Below, piece after piece: positions 53,095-62,156 of a stretch of 64,000 bases of DNA. The stretch lies in contig CALKBI010000017.1 of assembly GCA_937990185.1 (NCBI GenBank), positions 1 through 64,000 of the forward strand. Direction: 5' to 3'. Position numbers and translations under genes: made by a program. Position 1 is the first letter of the stretch. Each line of letters starts with the position of its first letter. The notes beneath the pieces were generated by a model, which saw only the letters and a list, made by a program, of their open reading frames with translations, searched no databases and was not told the DNA's origin. The DNA comes from an uncultured Neomegalonema sp. (GTDB lineage: Bacteria; Pseudomonadota; Alphaproteobacteria; Rhodobacterales; Rhodobacteraceae).

Positions 53095-53664
53095 TCAAAG
53101 ATCATCAGCGGTATCAACATCTTGTAGGACTTCTAACAGGCCGATACGGGCATCCTTAGGCAGTGTCGCCACCGTATCGCTAAGAGCATGTTCGCTCGAC
53201 CAACGCACGTTTTTCATGAATGAAGCAGGTACACGAGGGCCTCTCAGTCCGACAAGCCAATAACCACCATCCGGAGCGGGCCCAAATACCGCATCATGAG
53301 AACGCAAACTCTCTATCGCTTCAGTAATATGATGGACCTCGATAGCAGGTATATCCGCGCCAATGATCACTACCGGCGCTGGGCCGAACTGCTTCAACGC
53401 ACGCGCCATCCTTGCTCCGAGATCGCCCGAACCCTGCGGCCAACAAAAGGCGTTCTTTGGCCATACACGGCTGTTTACAGCATTATCGGGAGAAACGGCG
53501 AGGACAGTCCTCCAGCGGGGGTCACGAGACAACCGACGGATCAACGCCCCACTCTGCACCCGAAACCATTGAGCAGCAGCAGCCATTCCAATCCCCGCAC
53601 CCAGCCGCGTTTTCACGCGCCCCGGACGAGGTTCTTTCACAAAGATAACGAGTGTTGGTTTCAC
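53095..53664 (-). CDS. TIGR04282-type glycosyltransferase (DUF2064), arsenosugar-associated family
   Basis: A 189-residue GT-A-like protein of the DUF2064/TIGR04282 family. The signature FVKEPRPGRVKTRLG, GDLGARMARAL, the metal-site GADIPAI and FGPAPDGGYWLVGLRG are clear. The family occurs in clusters for arsenosugar-like metabolites together with TIGR04283 glycosyltransferases. Its start overlaps the aldolase stop (ATGA), so it is the last gene of an operon with the aldolase, methyltransferase, TIGR04283 protein and MFS exporter. The acceptor is unknown. Confidence 0.87.
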   Translation of the reverse strand: MKPTLVIFVKEPRPGRVKTRLGAGIGMAAAAQWFRVQSGALIRRLSRDPRWRTVLAVSPDNAVNSRVWPKNAFCWPQGSGDLGARMARALKQFGPAPVVIIGADIPAIEVHHITEAIESLRSHDAVFGPAPDGGYWLVGLRGPRVPASFMKNVRWSSEHALSDTVATLPKDARIGLLEVLQDVDTADDL

Positions 53665-54464
53665 TCGGCGTAATCCGAGCCTTCTTCATCAAGAATCATC
53701 CGTAATTCGGCAAGGTGCATATCGTGAGAAACAGGATAGCTCTCGATCTCTTTCGCGACTTTCTCTGCGACTGTATCCGCTAACATCTTAAGGGGCTGTC
53801 CGGTCGAGAGTGCGGTGATATAATTTCGGCACGCACGCTCAAACAAATACAACCTATTGAAAGTGTCACCCACGGTTTCGCCAATGACCATGATGCCGTG
53901 ATTACCCATAACCATCACTTTTTTGCGGGGGTCAGAGAACATCGCGGCGCAGCGTTCTCCCTCATCCTCAAACGCGAGGCCACCATATTCACCGTCAATG
54001 ATTTGACGGTCGAAAAACATACAAGCATTTTGATCGAGAGGCGGAAGGACAGGATTTTCGAGACACGCCAGCACGGTGGCGTAATGCGAGTGGATATGCA
54101 TCGCGCATTTCGCATGAGGTACGCGCCGGTGCAGTGCGCCATGCAAGCCCCAAGTCGTTGGGTCCGGCGCATTCGGCCCTTTCAAAACATCAGGATCATC
54201 GGCATCAAGCCACAGCAATTCCGACGCGCATATTCGGCTAAAATGACGCTGATTGGGATTGCAAAGGAACTGCTTTCCATCATCGGACACCGCGAAGGAA
54301 AAATGGTTCGCGACACCTTCATGCAGGTCATAGCGCTCTGCCCAGCGAAACGCCGCCGCAAGATCACAGCGCGCCTCCCAATGCGGATCTCCTGAACGGT
54401 CAGTGATCAGGTCTTCTTCTGCGATAGCATCCATGGCGTTTTTCCCTGAAATATCTTGCGTCAT
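53661..54464 (-). CDS. Class II aldolase/adducin family protein
   Basis: A 267-residue zinc-dependent aldolase-fold protein. Zinc ligands are visible in MHIHSHYATVLACL (HxH) and the third His in GNHGIMVIG. The acidic catalytic residue position and the central ALHRRVPHAK segment fit the family (fuculose-1-phosphate aldolase, adducin-like or decarboxylase-like members). It lies between the TPMT-like and TIGR04282 genes in one transcription unit. Its reaction in this pathway is unknown; a sugar-phosphate aldol cleavage would fit. The second Met at residue 11 is an alternative start. Confidence 0.9.
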   Translation of the reverse strand: MTQDISGKNAMDAIAEEDLITDRSGDPHWEARCDLAAAFRWAERYDLHEGVANHFSFAVSDDGKQFLCNPNQRHFSRICASELLWLDADDPDVLKGPNAPDPTTWGLHGALHRRVPHAKCAMHIHSHYATVLACLENPVLPPLDQNACMFFDRQIIDGEYGGLAFEDEGERCAAMFSDPRKKVMVMGNHGIMVIGETVGDTFNRLYLFERACRNYITALSTGQPLKMLADTVAEKVAKEIESYPVSHDMHLAELRMILDEEGSDYAE

Positions 54465-54511
54465 TCATAGAACATTGTGCGTAATCTGCAAAGCATCTGC
54501 GCCGTGATGCC

Positions 54512-55150
54512 CTAAAGTGCACGCAACAACCAAACCTCTTCCATTGCCGGACAAAGCCCTTTCAGGCCACCTTCAACGGGACCACTTGTAAGTGGCACAA
54601 TATCATATTTCGTATCATATAAACGGCGCACTTCACTGAGCGGTACAGAAAATGGCGGGCCTTGCATCTCGGTTTGAATGTAATCGAATGTAATCAACAG
54701 TTGCGGTGCTGTCTTTGTCAGCTCCGACAGATGCGCCGCATACCGTGTCCGAATATCTTCAGGCAACGCAACCAATGCGGCACGATCATAAATGGCGTCC
54801 ACCGTGCCGAGTACCTCTTGCGAGAGCTCGAAGACATCGCCCGCATAAATATCAATTCTCTCTGCGCTATAGCGCGTAAGAAGCCCGATTTGTGTCTTCT
54901 CAGGCGATATACCCATTGATTGAAACAGCGCTTCAACGGCCAGCTCACTCAATTCAACGCCGAGAACATGGAATCCGCGCTCATGCAGCCAAGCGATATC
55001 GAGCGTCTTTCCACATAGCGGCAGAAAGATCCGCGCGCCCTTTGCGAGTGACACATCATCCAGATGAGCAACCAGCATCGGATGCGCTTCGTTCTTGTGA
55101 AAGCCAATCTCGTTATTGTGCCATTTATCGCGCCAAAATTGGTGGTCCAA
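54512..55150 (-). CDS. tpm: Thiopurine S-methyltransferase family protein
   Basis: A 212-residue SAM-dependent methyltransferase of the TPMT family. The N-terminus FWRDKWHNNEIGFHKNEAHP and FLPLCGKTLDIAWLHERGFHVLGVELSE (SAM site) are diagnostic. In bacteria these enzymes methylate selenium and tellurium compounds and thiopurines, aiding metalloid volatilisation. Its place between two glycosyltransferases of the arsenosugar-type families suggests it methylates a metalloid or sulfur intermediate of the same pathway; this is inferred from context. Confidence 0.88.
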   Translation of the reverse strand: MDHQFWRDKWHNNEIGFHKNEAHPMLVAHLDDVSLAKGARIFLPLCGKTLDIAWLHERGFHVLGVELSELAVEALFQSMGISPEKTQIGLLTRYSAERIDIYAGDVFELSQEVLGTVDAIYDRAALVALPEDIRTRYAAHLSELTKTAPQLLITFDYIQTEMQGPPFSVPLSEVRRLYDTKYDIVPLTSGPVEGGLKGLCPAMEEVWLLRAL

Positions 55151-55159
55151 GTTTTCCTC

Positions 55160-55846
55160 CTATCGACGATAACGCTCAGCCAATACATGCGGTGATGCGC
55201 CTAAACGATAGGCTGTCAGATATCCCCAATTTCGCCAACCCCGTTTCCAGTAACCGTCACGTTCGTATCGCACCGCGTCGGTTACGGCGACCGCCGGTAT
55301 TTTTCTCAAGCGCCGCCGACCGATGGCCAAAATGATAGCAACATCTTCCATCAATGGAATATCTTCGAAGCCGCCGATTTCGTTATAAAGCGCGCGTGAT
55401 ATTAGTAAGCCCTGATCACCGAATGGCAGCTTAAACCAATCAGCCCGAATATTAGTCCAGCCTTCCGTCCACCGCGCATAGGATCGTTCGCTATCAAAGC
55501 GAATGCGAAAATATCCGGCCTTCGATGGATATAATTCGATATGTCGCCGTGCAGCTCTGATCCAATCTCCATCAAGAACGGTGTCTGCATGAAGAAACAA
55601 CAACCACTCTCCGCGCGCTGCTTCTGCACCGGCGCGTAGCTGAGGCCCGCGCCCCTGCTTTGCACTGACAAGATCCGCACCAACCTCGTCCGCTATCGCC
55701 GCAATTCCATCATTCGAGCCAGCATCCGCAATGATAAGTTGACCGATTAAACCATCCGCTGCTCCTTCAACGAGACAAGTAAGCGTTGGCATTATCGTAT
55801 CAGCCGCGTTCAAAGTCGGAATAATAACGGAGACAGGCGCGCTCAT
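55160..55846 (-). CDS. TIGR04283-type glycosyltransferase, arsenosugar-associated family
   Basis: A 228-residue GT2 enzyme with SVIIPTLNAADTI, DAGSNDGIAA, KQGRGPQLRAGAEAARGEWLLFLHADT (acidic metal site) and LPFGDQGLLISRALYNEIGGF. It matches the TIGR04283 family that co-occurs with TIGR04282 in arsenosugar-type clusters. It starts inside the MFS gene stop (ATGA) and is followed 9 bases later by the TPMT-like gene. The donor and acceptor are unknown. Confidence 0.88.
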   Translation of the reverse strand: MSAPVSVIIPTLNAADTIMPTLTCLVEGAADGLIGQLIIADAGSNDGIAAIADEVGADLVSAKQGRGPQLRAGAEAARGEWLLFLHADTVLDGDWIRAARRHIELYPSKAGYFRIRFDSERSYARWTEGWTNIRADWFKLPFGDQGLLISRALYNEIGGFEDIPLMEDVAIILAIGRRRLRKIPAVAVTDAVRYERDGYWKRGWRNWGYLTAYRLGASPHVLAERYRR

Positions 55847-57078
55847 TTAACCTGCCCATCAACCACGCTACGAACTTTACGCACACGCTCTTTCGCGCCC
55901 CAACGAAGCGCGATCAACGCACAAGCGCCGCATATCACATAACCCAATGCAACAGGTTGCGCTGTCCCATCGTAAGACCGCGCAATTTGCGAACCGACGG
56001 TTACAGAAATCAAAGATGACAATGCGCCGACAACAGCGGCCCCTACCCCAGCAATATGTCCAAGTGGTTCCATAGCCATCGCATTGAGATTACCAAAAAC
56101 AATACCGATACTGCCAACGGAACACGCCAACCATAGCAGTGCAATGGGCAACGGAGGGAAGCCAAACAACACCGACCAAAGTGTAAACAAGCTCGACGCA
56201 CCAATCACCATCCAGATGCCAATCGTCGCCATTCGTTGCATTCCGTATCGCAACACCAGTTTTGAATTAAACGCCGAACTGATTCCAACGACCGTGGCAA
56301 GGCAACTGAATGTTATAGGGAACCAGTCTCCGAGTTGATACGCCTCGCCTAAGATTTGCTGCGCCGAACTCAAAAATGCGAGGAACGAAGCAAAAATTAA
56401 ACCCATGCATACTGTACATCCGAGCGACAACCTGTTGTTCACGACCTCGCGCATCGCTCGAAAGATTGGCACAAACCGAAACGGCTTACGCGCTTCTAAG
56501 GGCAAAGTCTCACTTAAACGTAGCTGTGACCACACGCACAACCCTGCCGCCAATACCGCTAAGAACCAAAAGATCATGCGCCAGTTTGACAGCGCCATAA
56601 TCCCCTGTCCTACTAATGGAGCAAAAACAGGCACAACGATAAACACGCTCATCACCAGCGACGTGACGCTCGCCATCGGCCTGCCCTCATAGCGATCTCT
56701 AATAATCGCATTGGCAACAATTCGTGGCCCTGCCGCGCCGATGCCTTGCACGATACGGCCCGCAATCAACGCAGACAATGACTCTGAAAATAAGCAAAGT
56801 GCGCTACCGATCAGGTAAATGACCAAGCCCAAAAAGATCGTAGGCTTACGCCCAAAGCTGTCGGACAGCGGTCCATAAACCAACTGCGCCACGGCCATGC
56901 CGAGAAAAAACAACCCGATAACAAGCTGTGGGTCATTTGGATTCACCGCGCCAAGATCTTCGCCTATATTCGAGAGGGCGGGCAACATGGCGTCAATGCT
57001 GAGGGCAACCATTGCAATCAAGGATGCCATCAGCGCGACAAATTCCCGAAAACCAATGTCAGTTGTGCGTTCTGTCAC
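55843..57078 (-). CDS. Bcr/CflA family MFS drug exporter
   Basis: A 411-residue MFS protein with 12 predicted transmembrane helices and a GTG start (GGAG box upstream). The Bcr/CflA pattern is seen in ALSIDAMLPALSNIGEDLG, the loop-2-3 motif GPLSDSFGRKP, and the helix-5 motif PLVGQGIM. It should export small molecules by proton antiport. As the first gene of an operon with two glycosyltransferases, a TPMT-like enzyme and an aldolase, it could export their product. Confidence 0.9.
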   Translation of the reverse strand: MTERTTDIGFREFVALMASLIAMVALSIDAMLPALSNIGEDLGAVNPNDPQLVIGLFFLGMAVAQLVYGPLSDSFGRKPTIFLGLVIYLIGSALCLFSESLSALIAGRIVQGIGAAGPRIVANAIIRDRYEGRPMASVTSLVMSVFIVVPVFAPLVGQGIMALSNWRMIFWFLAVLAAGLCVWSQLRLSETLPLEARKPFRFVPIFRAMREVVNNRLSLGCTVCMGLIFASFLAFLSSAQQILGEAYQLGDWFPITFSCLATVVGISSAFNSKLVLRYGMQRMATIGIWMVIGASSLFTLWSVLFGFPPLPIALLWLACSVGSIGIVFGNLNAMAMEPLGHIAGVGAAVVGALSSLISVTVGSQIARSYDGTAQPVALGYVICGACALIALRWGAKERVRKVRSVVDGQVK

Positions 57079-57127
57079 AAAAACTCCGCCGCACCACTAT
57101 TAAATTCATCAAGAGAATGAGGCGCTG

Positions 57128-58459
57128 TCACCCGACCCATCCTTCTTGAAAGCGCACGGGCGCTCCGGCAGCTTCGCCCAGAATTTCATCATCCCACATG
57201 ACTCGGCGCCCACGGATAATTGTGCCTCTCGGCCAACCCGTCACATGCTTGCCATTGTAAGGCGTCCATCCGGGTTTGGACTCGATCCAGCTATCCGTGA
57301 TTTCTCGTTTGGCCTTCAGATCAACAATCGTGAAGTCCGCATCATATCCATTCGCAATACGCCCTTTTCCGGCGATACTGAAAATTCGGTTTGGACCATG
57401 CGATGTCAGATCAACAAATCGCTCAAGGCTCAACCGTCCAGCGTTCACATGATCCAACATAATCGGAACCAACGTCTGCACACCTGTCATTCCAGATGGG
57501 GATTCAGGATACGGTTGATCTTTTTCCTCACGGGTATGGGGCGCATGGTCAGAGCCAAGCACATCAATCGTACCGTCAGAAATCCCAGCCCATATCCGGT
57601 CACGATGCGAAGTATCACGCACCGGCGGATTCATCTGGATATAAGTCCCAAGTCTTTCATAATCGTCAGAACTCAGGGTTAAATGATGCGGTGTTGCCTC
57701 TGCCGTGATTAAATCTTTATTCGCCGCAAGGATTGGGATCTCGTCCCCCGTCGAGATATGCAGCACATGAACCCGCCTGTTGGTCTCCCGCGCCAAGCCG
57801 ATTAAGCGTTTGGTACAAAGCACAGCCGCTTCAACATCACGCCACTCAGGATGGGAAGAAGGATCACCGGCACGCCGAATACCCATGCGCTCAATCAGGC
57901 GGCTCTCTTCTTCAGAATGCACAGCAACCCGCCGCCGTCCCGAGGCCAGCACCCGCCGTACATGCTCGGTCTGATCGACAAGCAAATCCCCTGTCGAAGA
58001 CCCCATAAACATTTTGATCCCCGCCGATCCGGGCAAGCGTTCTGCATCGGGTAATTGATCCACATTTTCCGCTGTTGCACCAAAGTAAAACGCAAAATCG
58101 CAGAACATACGCCCCGTTGCACGGCTGATCTTATCAGCCAGAGCGTTCGCGTCCGTCGTCAGCGGTTTCGTATTCGGCATTTCAAAAACAGCCGTTACAC
58201 CACCCATCACCGCTGCACGAGAGCCACTGGCAAGGTCTTCTTTGTGCTCCATCCCTGGTTCACGAAAATGAACCTGAGAATCAATCACCCCCGGTAAAAC
58301 ATGCAAGCCGGTCACATCAATCGTCTCTCCCGCATCGCGGGTCGAAAGATCTCCAATCTCGACTATATTACCTTTTATGACGCCAATATCGGCTTTGCCG
58401 GTTCCATCCTGATTGACGATAGTGCCGTTCTGTATCAACAGATCAAAGGGTGCGGTCAT
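57128..58459 (-). CDS. pyrC: Dihydroorotase (class I, PyrC/AllB-type)
   Basis: A 443-residue amidohydrolase from the ATG with AAAGGA upstream. Metal ligands: DSQVHFREPG (HxR type), the AGIKMFMGSSTG segment, EATPHHLTLSS and GSDHAPHTREEK. It closes carbamoyl-aspartate to dihydroorotate in pyrimidine synthesis (EC 3.5.2.3). Class I dihydroorotases and allantoinases are close; lack of allantoin genes and the pattern of motifs favour dihydroorotase. It is divergent from ygfZ with 47 bases between. Confidence 0.93.
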   Translation of the reverse strand: MTAPFDLLIQNGTIVNQDGTGKADIGVIKGNIVEIGDLSTRDAGETIDVTGLHVLPGVIDSQVHFREPGMEHKEDLASGSRAAVMGGVTAVFEMPNTKPLTTDANALADKISRATGRMFCDFAFYFGATAENVDQLPDAERLPGSAGIKMFMGSSTGDLLVDQTEHVRRVLASGRRRVAVHSEEESRLIERMGIRRAGDPSSHPEWRDVEAAVLCTKRLIGLARETNRRVHVLHISTGDEIPILAANKDLITAEATPHHLTLSSDDYERLGTYIQMNPPVRDTSHRDRIWAGISDGTIDVLGSDHAPHTREEKDQPYPESPSGMTGVQTLVPIMLDHVNAGRLSLERFVDLTSHGPNRIFSIAGKGRIANGYDADFTIVDLKAKREITDSWIESKPGWTPYNGKHVTGWPRGTIIRGRRVMWDDEILGEAAGAPVRFQEGWVG

Positions 58460-58506
58460 GTGAGGTCCTTTCGAAATCCACACCCGCGTAACACGGAGAA
58501 ACGACC

Positions 58507-59307
58507 ATGGCGAGTGAGCAAACCTTCGGCGCTATAATCCAACGCGAAAGCATTATTTTTGAAGGCCCAATAGAGGAGCAAAAAGAGTTTCTGCAATCGC
58601 TTGTCACAAATGATGTGATGGCGGCAACCGCTGAAACTTTGATCTACGCTGCGCTGCTCACCCCACAAGGCAAGTATCTCAGCGACTTTTTTATTCGCCT
58701 AGATGCAGAAGGTAATTTTGTTTTAGATGTTGCGCCGTCTCAAGCCGAAGCGCTCATAAAACGGCTCACCATGTATAAACTTCGACGTCCCATCACAATA
58801 ATACGTGAGGAATCAAAGGTGGCAGTGATTTGGGGTGATAGCGCTCCAACAAACGGATTGATTGATCCTAGAGATCACAAACTTGGTTGGCGCGTCTATG
58901 ATGACGTAGAAACAGCTATGGCTTCGGTTGAATCAGGCGATTATGACTTTCATCGCCTTGAACTCGCAATTCCGGAGAGCGAAGTCGACCTCATCCCCAA
59001 CGATACGTATATTCTTGAAGCCGGATTTGAGAAAATGAAAGGCGTGGACTTCAAGAAAGGGTGCTACGTCGGACAAGAAATCGTAGCGCGGATGAAGCAC
59101 AAAACCGAACTGCGTAAAGGTTATGTTTTGGTGGCAGTCTCCGGCACAGCATCTTCCGGAGAGCAAATCCTCACATCTGAGAACAAACCGGCAGGAACGC
59201 TTTATTCTACAAAAAACGGTATCGGCCTCGCTCTACTCAGGTTTGATAGAGTGAAGGACAATCAATCGCTAAGGTCATCAGATACGAATGTCAGCGTTAC
59301 AACCTAA
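58507..59307 (+). CDS. ygfZ: Folate-binding Fe-S cluster protein YgfZ
   Basis: A 266-residue tetrahydrofolate-dependent protein of the YgfZ/GcvT family that helps repair or assemble certain Fe-S clusters. The defining motif KGCYVGQEIVARMKHKTELRKG (in two pieces here) with the conserved Cys is at about residues 181-202. A start with GGAG 8 bases upstream was chosen. The N-terminus resembles the GcvT-fold first domain. Single gene. Confidence 0.93.
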   Translation: MASEQTFGAIIQRESIIFEGPIEEQKEFLQSLVTNDVMAATAETLIYAALLTPQGKYLSDFFIRLDAEGNFVLDVAPSQAEALIKRLTMYKLRRPITIIREESKVAVIWGDSAPTNGLIDPRDHKLGWRVYDDVETAMASVESGDYDFHRLELAIPESEVDLIPNDTYILEAGFEKMKGVDFKKGCYVGQEIVARMKHKTELRKGYVLVAVSGTASSGEQILTSENKPAGTLYSTKNGIGLALLRFDRVKDNQSLRSSDTNVSVTT

Positions 59308-59500
59308 AGATAATATTAAGAAAAATGCACCCCAAAGCATCAAGGCAAGCATCTAAGTTGTCCTCAAGGTCTCAAATTTTTGACCGCTATCATTCTGCAT
59401 TCATGAGAAAAAATTAACTTAGTCCGCTTATCGAGAAGGCTCGCATGCCCTGACAGATCAGGATCGTTGCAGCCTGCTAGATAACGGATTTGATTTTCTC

Positions 59501-60565
59501 ATGTCGGTTTCACATCCATCTGCCCCTCGTCAGACGTTAAGTTCCATCGAGACGGGGCGCGGCGTTGCGGCTATCTTGGTCGTCCTTTACCACGCCAGTG
59601 TTCATATGAAGAAAGAAACGGGAGAGATGCCATTCTCCTCTGCCTTTCTATTTGGCCATGCAGGCGTTGATTTCTTTTTCGTTATCAGTGGTTTCATTAT
59701 CTGCTATGTCCACCACGCCCATATCGGTCAACCTTCACGTCTTCCACGATACCTGATGCGCCGTATTAGCCGGATTTATCCGCTGTTTTGGGTCGCTTTG
59801 CTCTTTTCTGCGCTTCTCCTTCTCCTCAAAGGAGAAGCGCTGCCGACAAACCAGGCACTGTCCGCCGACGCTCTACTCCTTCCGGGTGAAAGCCTTGTAG
59901 GAGTATCGTGGACGTTACGCTTTGAAATGATGTTTTATGCGCTCTTTGCGCTACTGTTCTTGGTCGGCCAAAGAACCGGCTTTATCCTTTGGGCCGTATG
60001 GAGCAGTGCCATTATCGCCTTTTTACTTTTCGGTAATGGAAAAGCGCCAATCATCCTCGACAGCTATAATCTGCAATTCTTAATGGGCACAGCGGTCGCC
60101 TATATCGCGCTAAAATACGGATTTTCGAAGCAAACCTCGATCATAACATTGCTTGCGGGTATTGCCTTGTTCATTGGTGTAGGAGTTATGGAAAACTCAG
60201 GCATTTTGGACGGGTATGGCAGTAACGCACGTATATATTATGGCCTTCCCGCCGCGTTAATAATTTTAGGCTCTGCGCAGCTTGATCGCAATCACGCGAT
60301 CAAACCGATACAAGTAGGCGTCTTTCTCGGTTCGTTATCCTATTCGATTTACCTGATGCATTTATTCGGGATTGCGATTGGCAATCAGGTTCTCGGCAAG
60401 TTGGGTCTTAATCCGTTTCTGAGCAGCGAAGGGAAAGTTCTTTTACTCTCAGCAGCAGGTTTGATTTTCGGTATAATTGCTGGATTGTTGATCGAGCGTC
60501 CCTTGCAAAAATGCTTCAAAGCGCGTCCTGCTACCGGGCGGAGCAACGCAACCTCTGCCGCATAG
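59501..60565 (+). CDS. Acyltransferase family 3 protein (OafA-like)
   Basis: A 354-residue inner-membrane acyltransferase with about ten helices. It starts with LSSIETGRGVAAILVVLYHASVHM (conserved His near the start) and contains GHAGVDFFFVISGFIICY, RYLMRRISRIYPLFWVALL and GVSWTLRFEMMFYALFALLF. Such enzymes O-acetylate surface sugars using acetyl-CoA. An SGNH-type gene follows 2 bases after its stop, echoing OafA proteins that have a fused C-terminal SGNH domain. Confidence 0.92.
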   Translation: MSVSHPSAPRQTLSSIETGRGVAAILVVLYHASVHMKKETGEMPFSSAFLFGHAGVDFFFVISGFIICYVHHAHIGQPSRLPRYLMRRISRIYPLFWVALLFSALLLLLKGEALPTNQALSADALLLPGESLVGVSWTLRFEMMFYALFALLFLVGQRTGFILWAVWSSAIIAFLLFGNGKAPIILDSYNLQFLMGTAVAYIALKYGFSKQTSIITLLAGIALFIGVGVMENSGILDGYGSNARIYYGLPAALIILGSAQLDRNHAIKPIQVGVFLGSLSYSIYLMHLFGIAIGNQVLGKLGLNPFLSSEGKVLLLSAAGLIFGIIAGLLIERPLQKCFKARPATGRSNATSAA

Positions 60566-60567
60566 AG

Positions 60568-61542
60568 ATGCCGAAATTACTCAAAATCGCTGGCATTTCG
60601 CTGGGACTTATTCTCGCTGCCGAGGTTGGCGCTGGATACCTCAACTTTCAACGTGGCAGCGAAAGAGGGCTTGGCCTGAAATGGCTCGCAGATCGTGTGC
60701 TGAGCCAATTAGACAGTCCCGATCAGCGTGTAATTTCATTGAACGCAGTCTACGAACCTCGTTCTACTGAATTGCGACAAGTTTTGAAGAGAAGCTACGC
60801 GGCGGAATTTGATGCCTTTATGCAGACTGCACGAGAGCGGTCTTGCGCTTTGGCGATGTTGTATATTCCGACAGATCCATCTTTTTCCGATGCACGTGAA
60901 TTTTACGCCAATCTCGCGAACCGCGCCGACATTCCATTCATTGATATGGAGCCGATTAAGCAGAACTTTGGCCCTGAATTATTGTACCTGACGCCCGGCG
61001 ATACCCATCCGTCAAGGTTGTTAGGCCATCTGACAGCAAATGTGGTTGCGAAGCATGTCCGAAATACCGAGGTCGTCTCCTGTAAAAGCGACAACTCGGC
61101 AGAGAAGTCCCTTATCGGACCATGGGTCAAAAGCCTATCCGAAATTCGCGAAACAGCTAAAGGTCTTGCCTTCCGCTTTACCAGTGACGCATTCGGATTT
61201 CGTACAACAGGAATACAGACGGACAAAGAGACTGCCCCGTCAATCCTGCTTATCGGCGACTCGTTCACATATGGAACCTCGCTCGCAGATCAGGATACAT
61301 GGCCAGCGTCATTGCAAAACCGTCTGCCTCAATATCAGGTTTTCAATGCCGGAGTCGGAGGTATCTCTATCGTGCGCCAACATGAAATCTTAAAAAAAGC
61401 GACACCAGACACCCGCGCCGATCTCGTCATTTTACAAGTCAACGAGACCGACCTACAGGGGCTTTTACCGGCTTATTGGACAGAAATGAAACGTCCACCC
61501 GTTCATTCAGAAGAAATCGCGGGCTTCTTCCCTGATAATTGA
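60568..61542 (+). CDS. SGNH-hydrolase-like protein with permuted motif order
   Basis: A 324-residue protein from the ATG just after the acyltransferase stop. A membrane anchor lies at 5-22. Residues 95-165 look like the C-terminal half of an SGNH domain (LAMLYIPTDPSFSD; TPGDTHPSRLLGHLTANVV, with Asp145 and His147). Residues 205-300 look like the N-terminal half (FGFRTTG; ILLIGDSFTYGTSLADQDTWP with Ser232; FNAGVGG; VNETD). The order is thus circularly permuted relative to GDSL/SGNH enzymes, where the Ser comes first. It pairs with the acyltransferase-3 gene, as in O-acetylation systems. Catalysis is inferred; permutation could also come from a broken tandem. Confidence 0.78.
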   Translation: MPKLLKIAGISLGLILAAEVGAGYLNFQRGSERGLGLKWLADRVLSQLDSPDQRVISLNAVYEPRSTELRQVLKRSYAAEFDAFMQTARERSCALAMLYIPTDPSFSDAREFYANLANRADIPFIDMEPIKQNFGPELLYLTPGDTHPSRLLGHLTANVVAKHVRNTEVVSCKSDNSAEKSLIGPWVKSLSEIRETAKGLAFRFTSDAFGFRTTGIQTDKETAPSILLIGDSFTYGTSLADQDTWPASLQNRLPQYQVFNAGVGGISIVRQHEILKKATPDTRADLVILQVNETDLQGLLPAYWTEMKRPPVHSEEIAGFFPDN

Positions 61543-61544
61543 CT

Positions 61545-62147
61545 TTACACCCCGGCAGGGTTTTCGAGATCATGGCCGAGAGCCGCAAGGTCGGAATAAC
61601 GATCGCCGATGCGGTGGTGAGGCCGTCCGCCCGTCGCCGCGCCAAGGGCGACAACCAACTCGTCATGTGCGGGGGCATCATAAATCGAGAACTGCACGGT
61701 CAAGTAATGCGAACGCCGCCCGGTGTCGTGCTTATCCATCAAAGGAATCTGTATCTGCGTATTCGCCGGACCGCGCGTATTGGTAAAACCAAGATAGCTT
61801 TTCGCTCCCACAGCTTCTCGGTAAAAGTTCCCGAATTGCAACGTATGGATCAGAGCGGAGGCATGTTCGATCTCGCAATCCGTACCTGAAATGCAAGCCT
61901 TTCCATAAGCCTCGATGGCATCACCCGACCCTGCCAAAGCGATCAAGCGTTCGGTCAACATTTTGCCTAACGGTGGAGCAAGGCGGCGAATGTCTGGTTG
62001 CAGGTCTTCAACATGACCTTTCCCGTGCCATGGATTCTTGACCACTGCGGCGACCCCAATCATGCGCAATGCGGGATTGGCTGCTTTCGCGCCTTCGCGA
62101 TGAATATCTTCGTCGAAGGTAACGACTTTGCGCAGTTCAGGTTCCAT
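61545..62147 (-). CDS. Amino acid synthesis family protein (DUF1185)
   Basis: A 200-residue protein of the DUF1185/AA_synth family, with MRKVVTFDEDI-like start (LRKVVTFDEDIHREG), VKNPWHGKGH, GKACISGTDCEIEHASALIH and TGGRPHHRIGDR. The biochemical role of this family is not settled. It sits 9 bases after the hydrolase-reductase fusion on the same strand, with a RidA gene at the other end. The order suggests a small-molecule degradation operon. Cytoplasmic; no signal peptide. Confidence 0.85.
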   Translation of the reverse strand: MEPELRKVVTFDEDIHREGAKAANPALRMIGVAAVVKNPWHGKGHVEDLQPDIRRLAPPLGKMLTERLIALAGSGDAIEAYGKACISGTDCEIEHASALIHTLQFGNFYREAVGAKSYLGFTNTRGPANTQIQIPLMDKHDTGRRSHYLTVQFSIYDAPAHDELVVALGAATGGRPHHRIGDRYSDLAALGHDLENPAGV

Positions 62148-62156
62148 GGGGTTCTC

